Positions 27,601-35,318 are shown, counted from the stretch's first letter. The stretch is DNA of 64,000 nt from Promethearchaeota archaeon (GCA_019057795.1 JAHLWS010000031.1:1-64000); one strand, 5' to 3'. Numbers and translations are program-made. The notes: generated from the letters alone by a model not told the origin.

Positions 27601-27633
27601 GCCCACAACCATTACTGCCCCAATCTTTTCCAT
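24619..27633 (-). CDS. hdrA: HdrA, fused double-length form
   Basis: This 1004-residue protein is two HdrA-like halves in tandem. The first half has FAD motif GAGIGGSQAALDLADSGY (about 10), the HdrA-specific NDCAMCIVSPKL block (about 54-65), ferredoxin motifs CTGCGVCGRECP (about 103) and CIGCGICQGVCK (about 154), and CCMYTAKEA (about 265). The second half has the VFICYCGINIGG opening (about 455), a second FAD motif (about 594), SRNDDHPYCSKMCC (about 743) and two C-terminal clusters (about 928 and 960). HdrA holds the bifurcating flavin of heterodisulfide reductases. A complete second copy, split in two genes, lies immediately upstream. Confidence 0.93.
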   Translation of the reverse strand: MEKIGAVMVVGAGIGGSQAALDLADSGYKVYLIESTTSIGGVMAQLDKTFPTNDCAMCIVSPKLVETGRHQNIDLSINCEIQEVIGEAGNFTIKVLKKTLYINPEKCTGCGVCGRECPVEAIDVFNEGLAKYAATSVKYPQAVPLVFAIDKNYCIGCGICQGVCKAKAIEYDRKDENIEINVGAIILAPGFDEYVPSEGNLYGYGKYKNVVTSIEFERILSASGPYAGRVLRPSDGDVPEKVAFLQCIGSRDYTGKGKPYCSSVCCMYTAKEAVIAHEHMHQIKPTIFSMDVRAYGKDFDKYIIRAQEQYGVRYIRSRVSSITEVQETKDLRIKYETEDGTIVEEDYHMVVLAVGLNPPNDAKFLAEKFGIELNEYDFAMTDVFNPVQTSKPGIFACGAFSSPKDIPDTVTQASAAAGCVNQLLYEKKGTLITEKTLPPEIFVRGQPPRIGVFICYCGINIGGFLDVPEVTKYASNLPNVVLADNNLYTCSADTQTIIKDIIKEYHLNRVVVASCTPRTHEPLFQETIREAGLNRYLFQMANIRDQCSWVHMNEWDKATEKAKDLVRMAVNKARNIEAIERIKLPVTQKTLIVGGGISGMVAALNFATQGYETFLVEKQKELGGFARHIYNTLEGGNVQEFISDLIEKINSNKLIRVFTQAEIEIIDGYIGNFKTTVIHGSKKEKAEFEHGVVIVATGAKEHLPTEYLYGQNNKVILQSEFEKLLNTSNDINDKKSVVMIQCVGSRNDDHPYCSKMCCAEAIKNALLAKRKNPNVEVVVLFRDIRTYGFKEKYYREAREKGVIFIKYEENEPPEIISEGSVLKVKLKTQKMGEITIESDLLVLSAGIIAKREDNESLAMMLKVPLNNDNFFLEAHVKLRPVDFATEGVFVAGLAHCPKTIEDSIAQANAAVARACTILSKDEIEVEGKIGEIDMARCTGCGMCIDNCAYNAIELIDDRRFGRVAYINSVLCKGCGACAGNCRCAAIDIRGFTGEQIFAMITGRN

Positions 27634-27637
27634 AATC

Positions 27638-28408
27638 TTATCTCACCCATAACCTCATAAATATTGGTGTATTTCCTTTAATCTCTTGAAAGTCAACTTG
27701 ACCGCGAGTTTTTAAAGTTAATACATGCTCTAAAACTATACTCGGATCAATTTCTAACTCGACCGCTAAATCTTTTACAGAATTCGAATCTTTTTCTAAA
27801 GCAAGTAAAACTCGGTGCCGCTCAAATTCATCTTGTATTGCTTTATCCATTAAAATGTTAAACCTCTGCTCAATGATTTGTTCCCCATAGACATTTTCAC
27901 TTTCAAGTAGTGTTTTCTCTCTTCCTACTAATGCTCGCATCCTATTACTACCCGCGGCCAATTTCATTGCTTTAAGCTTATCGCCTATATATTCGTCGGG
28001 TTTCCCTCCACTTAGGGGTGAGGGACCTAACTCTTTAATTTGATTAATGAATTCGGTTACAACCTCACCAAACCTAATACCTTCCGAAGCAGAAACCCAA
28101 TCTAATCTCACTCTTTTATCAAAGTTAATATATTTAAGAAATTTTTGGGTCATATCAAATTTAGTTATTGCTTCGTAATTTCCTTCAAGATAATGGCAAT
28201 CTCCGGGGTGACATCCCATTACAAATACTCCATCGATTCCTAATTCAAAAGCGTGAAAAATAAATTTAGGGTCAACTCGACCGCTACACATGACTCTAAT
28301 TACTCGCATATTCGTGGGGTATTGAATTCTGCTAACGCCTGCTAAATCGGCACCGGCATAGGAGCACCAATTACATAAAAAACCTAAAATTTTGGGTTCA
28401 AAACTCAT
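27638..28408 (-). CDS. mvhD: MvhD-like subunit with C-terminal winged-helix extension
   Basis: Residues 1-140 of this 256-residue protein are a complete MvhD domain: FLCNWCSYAGADLAG, VRVMCSGRVDP and MGCHPGDCHYLEGN. A linker of about 40 residues (SPLSGGKPDEYIGDKLKAM) and a helical C-terminal region follow. The final section, VLLALEKDSNSVKDLAVEL (about 200-218), then DPSIVLEHVLTLKTRGQVDF, looks like a winged helix. A Shine-Dalgarno GGAGGG precedes the ATG. It sits between the split HdrA and the fused HdrA and could dock a donor onto either. Extended MvhD proteins occur in other archaeal Hdr loci, and the role of the extension is unknown to me. Confidence 0.88.
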   Translation of the reverse strand: MSFEPKILGFLCNWCSYAGADLAGVSRIQYPTNMRVIRVMCSGRVDPKFIFHAFELGIDGVFVMGCHPGDCHYLEGNYEAITKFDMTQKFLKYINFDKRVRLDWVSASEGIRFGEVVTEFINQIKELGPSPLSGGKPDEYIGDKLKAMKLAAGSNRMRALVGREKTLLESENVYGEQIIEQRFNILMDKAIQDEFERHRVLLALEKDSNSVKDLAVELEIDPSIVLEHVLTLKTRGQVDFQEIKGNTPIFMRLWVR

Positions 28409-28410
28409 CT

Positions 28411-30102
28411 TTATTGCCCTCCAAAAGCTTCAATTTCAGAAAAAATTTGATCATCTGTAAAATGTTTTATCACAATTGCTTGATTCGTACAAGTTGCACC
28501 ACACACTCCGCATCCTTTACATAATGCTTCTATAATTTCAATCTCATCATTTTCATTTTTGATAATTGCATTAAAAGGACAAACTTTGATACATATTTCG
28601 CAACCACTACACAAACTTTTATTATATTCGGGTAAACTTGATGTTGCTCCTTCTACTTCGAGCGATTCATGAGACAAAACTCTGCTTGCCCTAGCCGCAG
28701 CAGCATATCCTTGAGTAATAGCTTCTGTTATATCTACAGGCCATTTAGCCGAACCACCAATATAGATCCCATCTGTGGCAAAATCGTTAGGACGTAGTTT
28801 TACATGTGCCTCCAAAAAGAATTTGTTAGCTTCTAAAGGGACCTTTAGCATTTGAGCAAGTTCTTTATTATCGTTATTCGCAACTAACGGTGTTGATAAC
28901 ACAAGTAAATCATATGGAAGGATCAATTCTTCCCCCATATATTCGTTAAATACTTTTACATGGTCTTCTTCTACAGTTGGTATTTTATCAAGATTGTATT
29001 TAATAAAGAGTACGCCTTGTTCCCTTGCGTCTCTATAATATTTCTCGTAATCTGTTCCAGGAGTATATAAATCTCTAAATAAGATCGTAATATTTGCTTC
29101 AGGATTTTTCTCTTTAATAATTAAAGCATTTTTTAAAGCCGTCATGCAACAAACGCTTGAACAGTATGGGCGTTCGTCAATTCGAGAACCTACGCACTGT
29201 ATCATTACAAAATTATTTGCTTTTACAACGTTATTTATAAATTTATTCTCTAATTCAAATTGCGTGATTCTTGTTTTACCGTCGTACCCATATAAATCGG
29301 TAGGCGTAAAAAGTGAAGAACCTACAGCAACTATTATAGCACCTACGGACAATTCAATCTTCTTTCCGTTTTGTTCTACTTCTACCTCGAAATTACCTAC
29401 AAATCCATCAATATTTTTAACTATGGTAGATGTTAAAATTTGCAAATTTTGAGCATTTTGAACATTATTTTTAATTTTACCTAAAAAATCTGAAGCGTCT
29501 AATTGATGAGGAAAGAGTTTATGTAACGAATTTAACCTTCCTCCTAATTTATCTTCTTTTTCAATTAAATAGGTTTGAAATCCTTGTCTGCTTAAATTAA
29601 GCGCCGCACTCATTCCAGCGACACCTCCGCCAATTACTAAAGCGGACGGATTAACGCTTACCATGACTATATCGAGTGCTTCAAGTTTTACGGCTTTAGC
29701 AGTTCCCATCCTAATTAAATCTTGAGCTTTTTTATAAGCTTCCTCGGGCTGCTTTTGATGTACCCAAGTACATTGATCACGAATATTAACAAAGTTAAAG
29801 AGATATTTGTTTAAGCCTGCTTCGGAAACACAATCTCGGAATAAGGGCTCGTGAGTTCTTGGCGTACAAGATGCTACAACAACGCGATTTAAATTATGTT
29901 CTTCGATTGCCGCCTTAATACTCGCTAAACCGTTTTCTGAACAAGTATATAGGTTATCCTCTGCATAGGTAACATTTGGAAGACTTTTTGCTTCTTCAGC
30001 TAAAGTCTTGCAGTCTATCAAACCACCTATATTAGAACCACAATGACATACAAATACTCCCACCCTTACGTCTTCAATATCTTTCTTTTCTTCTTCAGAC
30101 AT
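28411..30102 (-). CDS. hdrA: HdrA C-terminal half, split form
   Basis: This 563-residue protein matches the second half of the fused HdrA at 24619-27633. It has an opening VFVCHCGSNIGGLIDC (about 14-29), FAD motif VIGGGVAGMSAALNLSRQGF (about 155-174), DERPYCSSVCC (about 308) and two C-terminal ferredoxin motifs, CSGCEICIKVCP (about 495) and CKGCGVCGATC (about 528). The upstream gene (30107-31429) supplies the missing N-terminal half and ends 4 bases before this start. The combined length, 440 plus 563, nearly equals the 1004 of the fused copy. Together they probably form one functional HdrA. Confidence 0.9.
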   Translation of the reverse strand: MSEEEKKDIEDVRVGVFVCHCGSNIGGLIDCKTLAEEAKSLPNVTYAEDNLYTCSENGLASIKAAIEEHNLNRVVVASCTPRTHEPLFRDCVSEAGLNKYLFNFVNIRDQCTWVHQKQPEEAYKKAQDLIRMGTAKAVKLEALDIVMVSVNPSALVIGGGVAGMSAALNLSRQGFQTYLIEKEDKLGGRLNSLHKLFPHQLDASDFLGKIKNNVQNAQNLQILTSTIVKNIDGFVGNFEVEVEQNGKKIELSVGAIIVAVGSSLFTPTDLYGYDGKTRITQFELENKFINNVVKANNFVMIQCVGSRIDERPYCSSVCCMTALKNALIIKEKNPEANITILFRDLYTPGTDYEKYYRDAREQGVLFIKYNLDKIPTVEEDHVKVFNEYMGEELILPYDLLVLSTPLVANNDNKELAQMLKVPLEANKFFLEAHVKLRPNDFATDGIYIGGSAKWPVDITEAITQGYAAAARASRVLSHESLEVEGATSSLPEYNKSLCSGCEICIKVCPFNAIIKNENDEIEIIEALCKGCGVCGATCTNQAIVIKHFTDDQIFSEIEAFGGQ

Positions 30103-30106
30103 TTTT

Positions 30107-31429
30107 TTATCCTCCTCTAATTACTTCTGCTGCCCTTGCTGCCGCACCGCTCGCCTCAGAAACCGAGCGTGGTATATCCATAGGCTCATGTACGCATCCA
30201 CATGTAAATATACCTCCCTTACTGGTTTCTGTTGAGTCAAAAGGAGGAGTTTTAACAAATCTATACTCGTTTAATTCAATACCTAAGACTTCTGACATTT
30301 TCTCAATTCCTTCTGGTGGGATAATACATGTGGCTAAAACTGCTAAGTCCACTTTTAATTCTATTATCTCTCCATTGTCTAAATCTTCATACGCTATAAT
30401 CGGATTTTCTTTCTTATCGATAGTAATTTGAGCAATTTTACTCTTAATATATTTTATATTATAATCGTTCTCGCCCCTATTAATAAAAGATTGAAAGCCT
30501 TTACCCCCTGCTCTCATATCTATATAAAAGACGTATGACTCCAATTCATTATTATGCTCGTAAGCTATCATAGCTTCTTTAGTTGTATACATACAACAAA
30601 TTGACGAGCAATACTTTCTACTTCTATCGTTTCGTGAACCGATACATTGCAAATAAGCTATTTTTTTTGGTTTTTCTCCGTCAGATAGTCTTTTTATGTG
30701 TCCCTCTTGAGGTCCAGAAGCGCTTAACAATCTTTCGAACTCTAAGGCGGTAACGACATTTCTGTACTTTTGATAACCGTAATTTCTTAAAACCTCATTA
30801 TCAATATCTTCGATCAAACTATACCCTGTAGCAACGATAATAGAACCAACATTATTCAATTTAATATGTTGATCTTGTTGCTCAAAATCAATTGCTTCCC
30901 TCTCACAAACTTTCTCGCAAATTCTACACGCGTTCTTTGTAAACCATAAGCAATTATCCTTATCAATCGTCATTATAGCAGGGACTCCTTGCAAGTAATA
31001 CATATAAATAGCTCTCCTTTTTCTTAGCTGACGATCGAATTCATCTATTACCCTCATTGGGCATTTTTCAGCACAAACACCGCAATTTATGCACTCATCT
31101 TCTTTAACGTAGCGTGCACGCTGTAAAATATCGACCGAAAAATTACCGCTCTCCCCCTCCACTTTCTGAACTTCTGAATACGAATAGAGAGTAATGTTTG
31201 GATGTCTATAACATTCTGATAATTTAGGGGCTAAAATGCAAATCGAACAATCGTTAGTAGGAAATGTTTTATCTAATTGGGCCATTCTGCCCCCAATATT
31301 TGGTTTCTTTTCTACCATATCTACATGTATTCCCATATCTGCTAAATCTAATGCTGCTTGAATTCCTGCGATCCCACCACCAATAACTAAGGCACTCTTT
31401 GAGTTTTTTTCCAAATTTCCTTCACTCAT
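30107..31429 (-). CDS. hdrA: HdrA N-terminal half, split form
   Basis: This 440-residue protein matches the first half of the fused HdrA. It has FAD motif VIGGGIAGIQAALDLADMG (about 15-33), NDCSICILAPKLSECYRHPN (about 63-82), a ferredoxin motif CINCGVCAEKCP (about 113), a second cysteine cluster CRICEKVCEREAI (about 168) and YCSSICCMYTTKEA (about 273). It ends at the conserved SEASGAAARAAEVI helix, exactly where the fused copy runs into its second half. It follows HdrB with a gap of about 30 bases. The pairing with 28411-30102 implies a gene fission or, in the other copy, a fusion. Confidence 0.9.
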   Translation of the reverse strand: MSEGNLEKNSKSALVIGGGIAGIQAALDLADMGIHVDMVEKKPNIGGRMAQLDKTFPTNDCSICILAPKLSECYRHPNITLYSYSEVQKVEGESGNFSVDILQRARYVKEDECINCGVCAEKCPMRVIDEFDRQLRKRRAIYMYYLQGVPAIMTIDKDNCLWFTKNACRICEKVCEREAIDFEQQDQHIKLNNVGSIIVATGYSLIEDIDNEVLRNYGYQKYRNVVTALEFERLLSASGPQEGHIKRLSDGEKPKKIAYLQCIGSRNDRSRKYCSSICCMYTTKEAMIAYEHNNELESYVFYIDMRAGGKGFQSFINRGENDYNIKYIKSKIAQITIDKKENPIIAYEDLDNGEIIELKVDLAVLATCIIPPEGIEKMSEVLGIELNEYRFVKTPPFDSTETSKGGIFTCGCVHEPMDIPRSVSEASGAAARAAEVIRGG

Positions 31430-31459
31430 TATTAATTTTAATTTTAATTTTAATAAAGT

Positions 31460-32335
31460 TTAAACATTGAACCCTATACTTTCGAACAATTCCTTTGGTT
31501 TAATTCGATGAAAGTTAAATCCTAATTCTTCTGGTTTAAACCCAAACGATAAAGCCATCAACTCAGACAAATAAAAAATAGGTATATTGTATTCAGAATT
31601 ATTTCTCTTGTTAAGTTCTCTCTGATTAAACTCAAATTGTTGATAGCAAGCAGGACATACTACAACAACGCAGTTAGCGCCAGATTCATAAATTGCTTTC
31701 AATTTGTTGTCTATCATTTGAAGAGATAAATCCCTATCCGACTTATCAAGTGGATTTCCACAACACTCCATTTTTAGCTCGTATTCTACGGATTCCGCTC
31801 CTAATGTCTTAACGATTTCATCTAAAGTTACAGGTTCAAATGGGTCGTCCCATTTAATAAACTCTGAAGGTCTTAAATAGTGACAACCGTAATGAATGGC
31901 GACCTTAAAACCTTCCAAAGGTTTTTCTATGTTTTCTTTAACTTTCTCTAGATTTTCATAAAGAACTTGAGCAAAATGTTTTACTTCTGTTTTGCCATCA
32001 TATGTCTTTCCAATCTTTTTTAAATATTTGTTAACTTTTTGCTTAGCGTCTACATCCTTATTTATGAAGTAATTTATGCCTTTTAATGTCTCAACGCATC
32101 CTGAGCAAAAAGATATGACTCCTCCATTTTTATTGCACAAACTTAAATTTCTTGCACCCAAAGCTAACCATGTTTCGTGGTCAATTAGCTCAATCCCAGT
32201 AGGATCAGGACAACAACTAAACCCGTCAACATCTTGTAACTCAATACCGAGTTTTTCAAAAACTTTTCTTGAAGATACCTCTAAATAAGGTAATCTTGCA
32301 GGAATAACGCACCCCAAAAATAAATCGTATGTCAT
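31460..32335 (-). CDS. hdrB: HdrB heterodisulfide reductase subunit
   Basis: This 291-residue protein is HdrB-like, with two cysteine-rich CCG-type domains: SCCPDPTG with FCSGCVETL (about residues 40-88), then YGCHYL, MECCGNP and CPACYQQF (about 150-230). In HdrB these ligate two noncubane [4Fe-4S] clusters where disulfide chemistry takes place. The start follows the HdrC stop by one base, with a GGGAG site inside the HdrC end, so the two genes are translationally coupled. The natural disulfide substrate in Asgard archaea is not settled. All key cysteines appear present. Confidence 0.92.
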   Translation of the reverse strand: MTYDLFLGCVIPARLPYLEVSSRKVFEKLGIELQDVDGFSCCPDPTGIELIDHETWLALGARNLSLCNKNGGVISFCSGCVETLKGINYFINKDVDAKQKVNKYLKKIGKTYDGKTEVKHFAQVLYENLEKVKENIEKPLEGFKVAIHYGCHYLRPSEFIKWDDPFEPVTLDEIVKTLGAESVEYELKMECCGNPLDKSDRDLSLQMIDNKLKAIYESGANCVVVVCPACYQQFEFNQRELNKRNNSEYNIPIFYLSELMALSFGFKPEELGFNFHRIKPKELFESIGFNV

Positions 32336-32336
32336 T

Positions 32337-32834
32337 TTATTCGCGCTCCCTCAAGATATTTTTTTCAAAATTAGTCTCTCTCATTAGAGTTTTAATCTCT
32401 TCCACTGAGGCGATTTTGATCTCTGGAAGACCTAATTTTTTACGCCTAGCAACGATCGAATTTGAATAAGGAATGGCAACTCCAGTATCAAAAACCGCTT
32501 TACCCTGGGAGTAAAACGCTTCGGGATATTTCTGCTCTTCAAAACACAAGTTTTTTATTAAAGTAAATATCTCCGTTAATTCTACCTTTTGAGGGCATAA
32601 CTCAACGCATTTTTGACAAGTTGAACACAACCAGGGGTTAGGATCTTGACTCTCAACTAATTTATCCTTTAACCCTAATATTGCCTCTTCAATTATTTTT
32701 CTAGGATTATACTTCCCATTTGTAAGTAAAGCTACAGGACACCCCCCAGAACACGTTGAACATTGATAACAATAACTCAACGACGCGTTGTGCTTGAGCA
32801 CTTCGTTTCTAAAATTATAATTTACGACACTCAT
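32337..32834 (-). CDS. hdrC: HdrC ferredoxin-like subunit, first gene of the operon
   Basis: This 165-residue protein has two [4Fe-4S] motifs, CYQCSTCSGGCPVAL (about 21-35) and CSTCQKCVELCPQKVEL (about 70-86), and the helical tail of HdrC. HdrC wires HdrA to HdrB. It is the first gene of an eleven-gene leftward operon that extends to 20057. About 180 AT-rich bases separate it from the Cys-rich microprotein genes upstream, so it probably has its own promoter there. Confidence 0.92.
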   Translation of the reverse strand: MSVVNYNFRNEVLKHNASLSYCYQCSTCSGGCPVALLTNGKYNPRKIIEEAILGLKDKLVESQDPNPWLCSTCQKCVELCPQKVELTEIFTLIKNLCFEEQKYPEAFYSQGKAVFDTGVAIPYSNSIVARRKKLGLPEIKIASVEEIKTLMRETNFEKNILRERE

Positions 32835-33018
32835 GTCAAAACCTCTTTTTCTAACCTTTTGTGTTTTTTAATGGTTTAACTAATTTAAATTTTACAAAAA
32901 GGAAATATAAGTTCAATTAATTTATTACAATACAACACAATTAGATAAATTATAATGGAAAATTGACATTTCCATTCTAACTTGTTTAGATAATTCTTAA
33001 ATTGGATTTTATTTTTAA

Positions 33019-33297
33019 TTACTCGAGATGCTTTTGAAGATCTATGTAAATTGGTATCTCTTCGCCCTTCTTCTTAATTACAACTCTTAAAAGCCCATCC
33101 TCTATAGATGTTTCGATTGGTATTAACTCTTCTTTGGACGCTTTTGGAGCTGTATCCCCTTCAGGACGTTTCGTTTTAGTCTTTAAACATGTACGTTGCT
33201 CGTTATAGAGAAAACAATGGGAACAACAAAAGCCTTCCGGCATGTATCCCACTATTGAACACTTATCGTAATTGTCGCAATTACAATTGTTACACAT
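33019..33297 (-). CDS. Cys-rich microprotein 3 of a tandem trio
   Basis: This 92-residue protein begins MCNNCNCDNYDKCSIVGYM and continues GFCCSHCFLYNEQRTC, giving eight cysteines in 36 residues. This is the same pattern as the two genes upstream. A non-cysteine tail of about 50 residues ends in a strand-rich segment (LLRVVIKKKGEEIPIYID). The AGAGGTAA stretch before the ATG is a good Shine-Dalgarno site. The cysteines could bind zinc or an iron-sulfur cluster. I know no named family for it. It is the last gene of the trio and lies about 180 bases before hdrC on the same strand. Confidence 0.75.
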   Translation of the reverse strand: MCNNCNCDNYDKCSIVGYMPEGFCCSHCFLYNEQRTCLKTKTKRPEGDTAPKASKEELIPIETSIEDGLLRVVIKKKGEEIPIYIDLQKHLE

Positions 33298-33309
33298 AAG
33301 CGTTTACCT

Positions 33310-33540
33310 CTATTTGCCTATGATAGGGGTTACCTTTTCCTTTCTTGCTTCTACTTGAGTTTCAACTCGAATATGTTGAGAACTTGAGTCAAAAACCTTT
33401 GCTTTCATTCTAATATAATTTTCGCACGAATGTCTATTTTCATATCCTACACAAATTTCGCAACAAAACCCAATAGGTTGGTACCCAACAATCGAACATC
33501 GATCGTAAGCATCTTGACTACAATTACAGCTATTACACAT
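33310..33540 (-). CDS. Cys-rich microprotein 2 of a tandem trio
   Basis: This 76-residue protein shares the N-terminal module MCNSCNC, YDRCSIVGYQP, GFCCEICVGY with its neighbours, with eight cysteines in about 40 residues. A short polar tail, VETQVEARKEKVTPIIG, follows. It lies 12 bases before microprotein 3 and 20 bases after microprotein 1, so the three are surely one transcript. The strict spacing of cysteines across paralogues argues for a folded metal site, not random cysteine enrichment. Function unknown. Confidence 0.75.
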   Translation of the reverse strand: MCNSCNCSQDAYDRCSIVGYQPIGFCCEICVGYENRHSCENYIRMKAKVFDSSSQHIRVETQVEARKEKVTPIIGK

Positions 33541-33560
33541 TTTTAATTCCCTCTCGATTT

Positions 33561-33737
33561 TTAGTGAATAATTGTCTGTGTTGGCAGGTTGTTCCTGCTG
33601 AACTCAACTTCTCTTAGTGTTTTAAAGCATTTTTCCCGGTCTTCGTAAAGAACACACTTAGGACAACAAAAATCTAATGGAAAATATCCAACAATGGAAC
33701 ATTTCTCGTAGTTTTCGCAATCGCAGTTATTACACAT
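33561..33737 (-). CDS. Cys-rich microprotein 1 of a tandem trio (58 residues)
   Basis: This 58-residue protein is easily missed because of its size. It reads MCNNCDCENYEKCSIVGYF, then DFCCPKCVLYEDREKC and a short tail ending QTIIH. The eight-cysteine module is the same as in the next two genes. It is the first gene of the trio. Palindromes with a TGATCA core lie 59-174 bases upstream of its start. It is the minimal version of the module, with almost no tail. Confidence 0.72.
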   Translation of the reverse strand: MCNNCDCENYEKCSIVGYFPLDFCCPKCVLYEDREKCFKTLREVEFSRNNLPTQTIIH

Positions 33738-33795
33738 TTTTTATTCACTTTTATTTTTTTTTATTGTGAATTAATTCCCACAATTTTTTTTTACT

Positions 33796-33910
33796 ATGAT
33801 CATAATTAGATAAATTAGTATTTAAGTATGATCATTCTTCATATTTTCGACTAAACCTTTTATCGATAATCTTGATTTTGTTAGTTTAGAGTAATGATTC
33901 TGATCAGAAT
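33796..33910. promoter_or_regulatory. Three TGATCA-centred palindromes upstream of the Cys-rich trio
   Basis: Three sites share the TGATCA core. They are the perfect TATGATCATA (33796-33805), the near copy TATGATCATT (33828-33837, centre 32 bases away, about three helical turns) and the perfect 14-base ATTCTGATCAGAAT (33897-33910). The arrangement looks like an operator array for a dimeric regulator. No regulator gene is adjacent, and no known motif is claimed. Confidence 0.4.
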
Positions 33911-34240
33911 TCATGCATTCGGTAACAAACTAAATTTGATTGATCCAAATCACTGATTAATATAGAATATTATTATTCAAAGTTTCAAAATGTAAAAAAA
34001 GTTCAAAAAAGGCCAAATATATGAAACTTTTCGAAAAATAATCGCTACAAAATGGTAAAAATCATGAATTCCCTTGGACACGAATGTAACCAATAAACCT
34101 ACTAATGTTGAATATAACGAGTAGAAGGCGTGAATTGATAGTTTTTAAAAATTATAATAATTTGAACCTAAAAAAATAACATGTTCGAGTTTCGGAAAAA
34201 TTTAAGTTTTTAAAAGAAAAATTAAAACTATTATAAAAAA

Positions 34241-34250
34241 TTTATATATT
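34241..34250 (+). promoter_or_regulatory. TATA box for the flavodoxin-ferredoxin gene
   Basis: TTTATATATT sits about 56 bases before ATG 34301. It is the clearest TATA stretch upstream of this gene and implies a leader of about 30 bases. Confidence 0.4.
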
Positions 34251-34300
34251 TTATAAATATTTAAGAAAAAAACGAAACTATAACATGTAGGTAAATAGAA

Positions 34301-35107
34301 ATGGGTGTAGAAATTTACTATTTTTCAGGAACAGGAAATACTCTTCATGTAGCAAGAGAATTAAAGAGAAGAATTCCAGAAACTACCCTTATATCGATTA
34401 TTGGGGCATTAAAAAAAGAGAAAATAGAATCTGAAGCTGAAATTATAGGTGTGATTTTTCCAATTCATGCTCATACATTTCCTTTGGTAGTTAAGGAATT
34501 TCTTAAAAAAGTTGATCTGCAATCAGCTTCTTACATTTTTGCACTTTCAACCCGTCTTTGTGTAGATAAAGTATTTTCAGCTATTAATAAAATTTTGAAG
34601 AAAAAAGATAGAATAATAGACGCTTCTTTCGCTGTTAACACACCTGTTAATTATGTACCATTTTTTGCTATTCTTTCTGAAAAAGAAGTAATGAGATTAG
34701 AGGAAAAACTACAAACGAGATTGGATGAAATTCAAGCGATAATTTCTAACAAACAAACCAGTTATGAAAGGACAGGTTTACTAGGATTTTTATTGGCAAA
34801 TACTCTACTCCGGTTTAGTACTTTTATGTTTCAAAAAACAGGCTATTTTGGTTTGCAAAAGGCTTTTTATGCTGATGACAAATGCATTGGATGTGGTACC
34901 TGTGAGAAAATCTGTTTATCTAATAAAATAGAATTAGTAGACAACAAACCTATTTGGAAAGAGAATATTGATTGTACTTATTGTTTTGCTTGCATAAGTT
35001 ATTGTCCTTCAATAGCAATTCAAGTTAAAGGAAAAAGAACTACTAAAAAAGGAAGGTATCATCATCCCTTAATCAAAGCGGAAGATATTGCTGAACAAAA
35101 GTTATAA
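34301..35107 (+). CDS. EFR1-type flavodoxin-ferredoxin protein
   Basis: This 268-residue protein joins an N-terminal flavodoxin-like domain (FMN loop YFSGTGNTLHVAREL, about residues 6-20) to a C-terminal pair of [4Fe-4S] motifs, CIGCGTCEKICLSNKIEL (about 198) and CTYCFACISYCPS (about 227). The EFR1 family has this layout. It probably moves single electrons between ferredoxin-like carriers and a partner. It is rightward and divergent from the Cys-rich trio and the Hdr/Flx operon, which places it in a redox neighbourhood. The exact partner is unknown. Confidence 0.85.
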   Translation: MGVEIYYFSGTGNTLHVARELKRRIPETTLISIIGALKKEKIESEAEIIGVIFPIHAHTFPLVVKEFLKKVDLQSASYIFALSTRLCVDKVFSAINKILKKKDRIIDASFAVNTPVNYVPFFAILSEKEVMRLEEKLQTRLDEIQAIISNKQTSYERTGLLGFLLANTLLRFSTFMFQKTGYFGLQKAFYADDKCIGCGTCEKICLSNKIELVDNKPIWKENIDCTYCFACISYCPSIAIQVKGKRTTKKGRYHHPLIKAEDIAEQKL

Positions 35108-35318
35108 TTTTTCTGTTTTTTTTATTCAAACTAAAAAAAATAATGCTAACTTAAAAATCGCTTTTTCCTCGCCTTTCTGAGATGTAACTTCTACCCTTTT
35201 GAACTCGTTTATGCGCGTGATGTCTATTTTAGGTATAATAAGCGATCTATAAGAGATTGTTAGAACATTTATTTTTGATAATACAAATATATTTGAAAAA
35301 AAATCTACATGATTAATT

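Larger units (their letters stand above)
33738..34300. other. Divergent intergenic region, Cys-rich trio / flavodoxin gene
   Basis: About 560 bases lie between divergent redox genes. Besides the palindromes at 33796-33910 and the TATA box at 34241-34250, I see no acceptable gene. The middle (33960-34200) is dense in stops in all frames and may be a decayed gene or a long regulatory region. Confidence 0.4.

Noticed and set aside
29144..29452. 102-codon rightward frame inside the split HdrA
   Set aside because: Antisense shadow of a gene with clear cofactor motifs.
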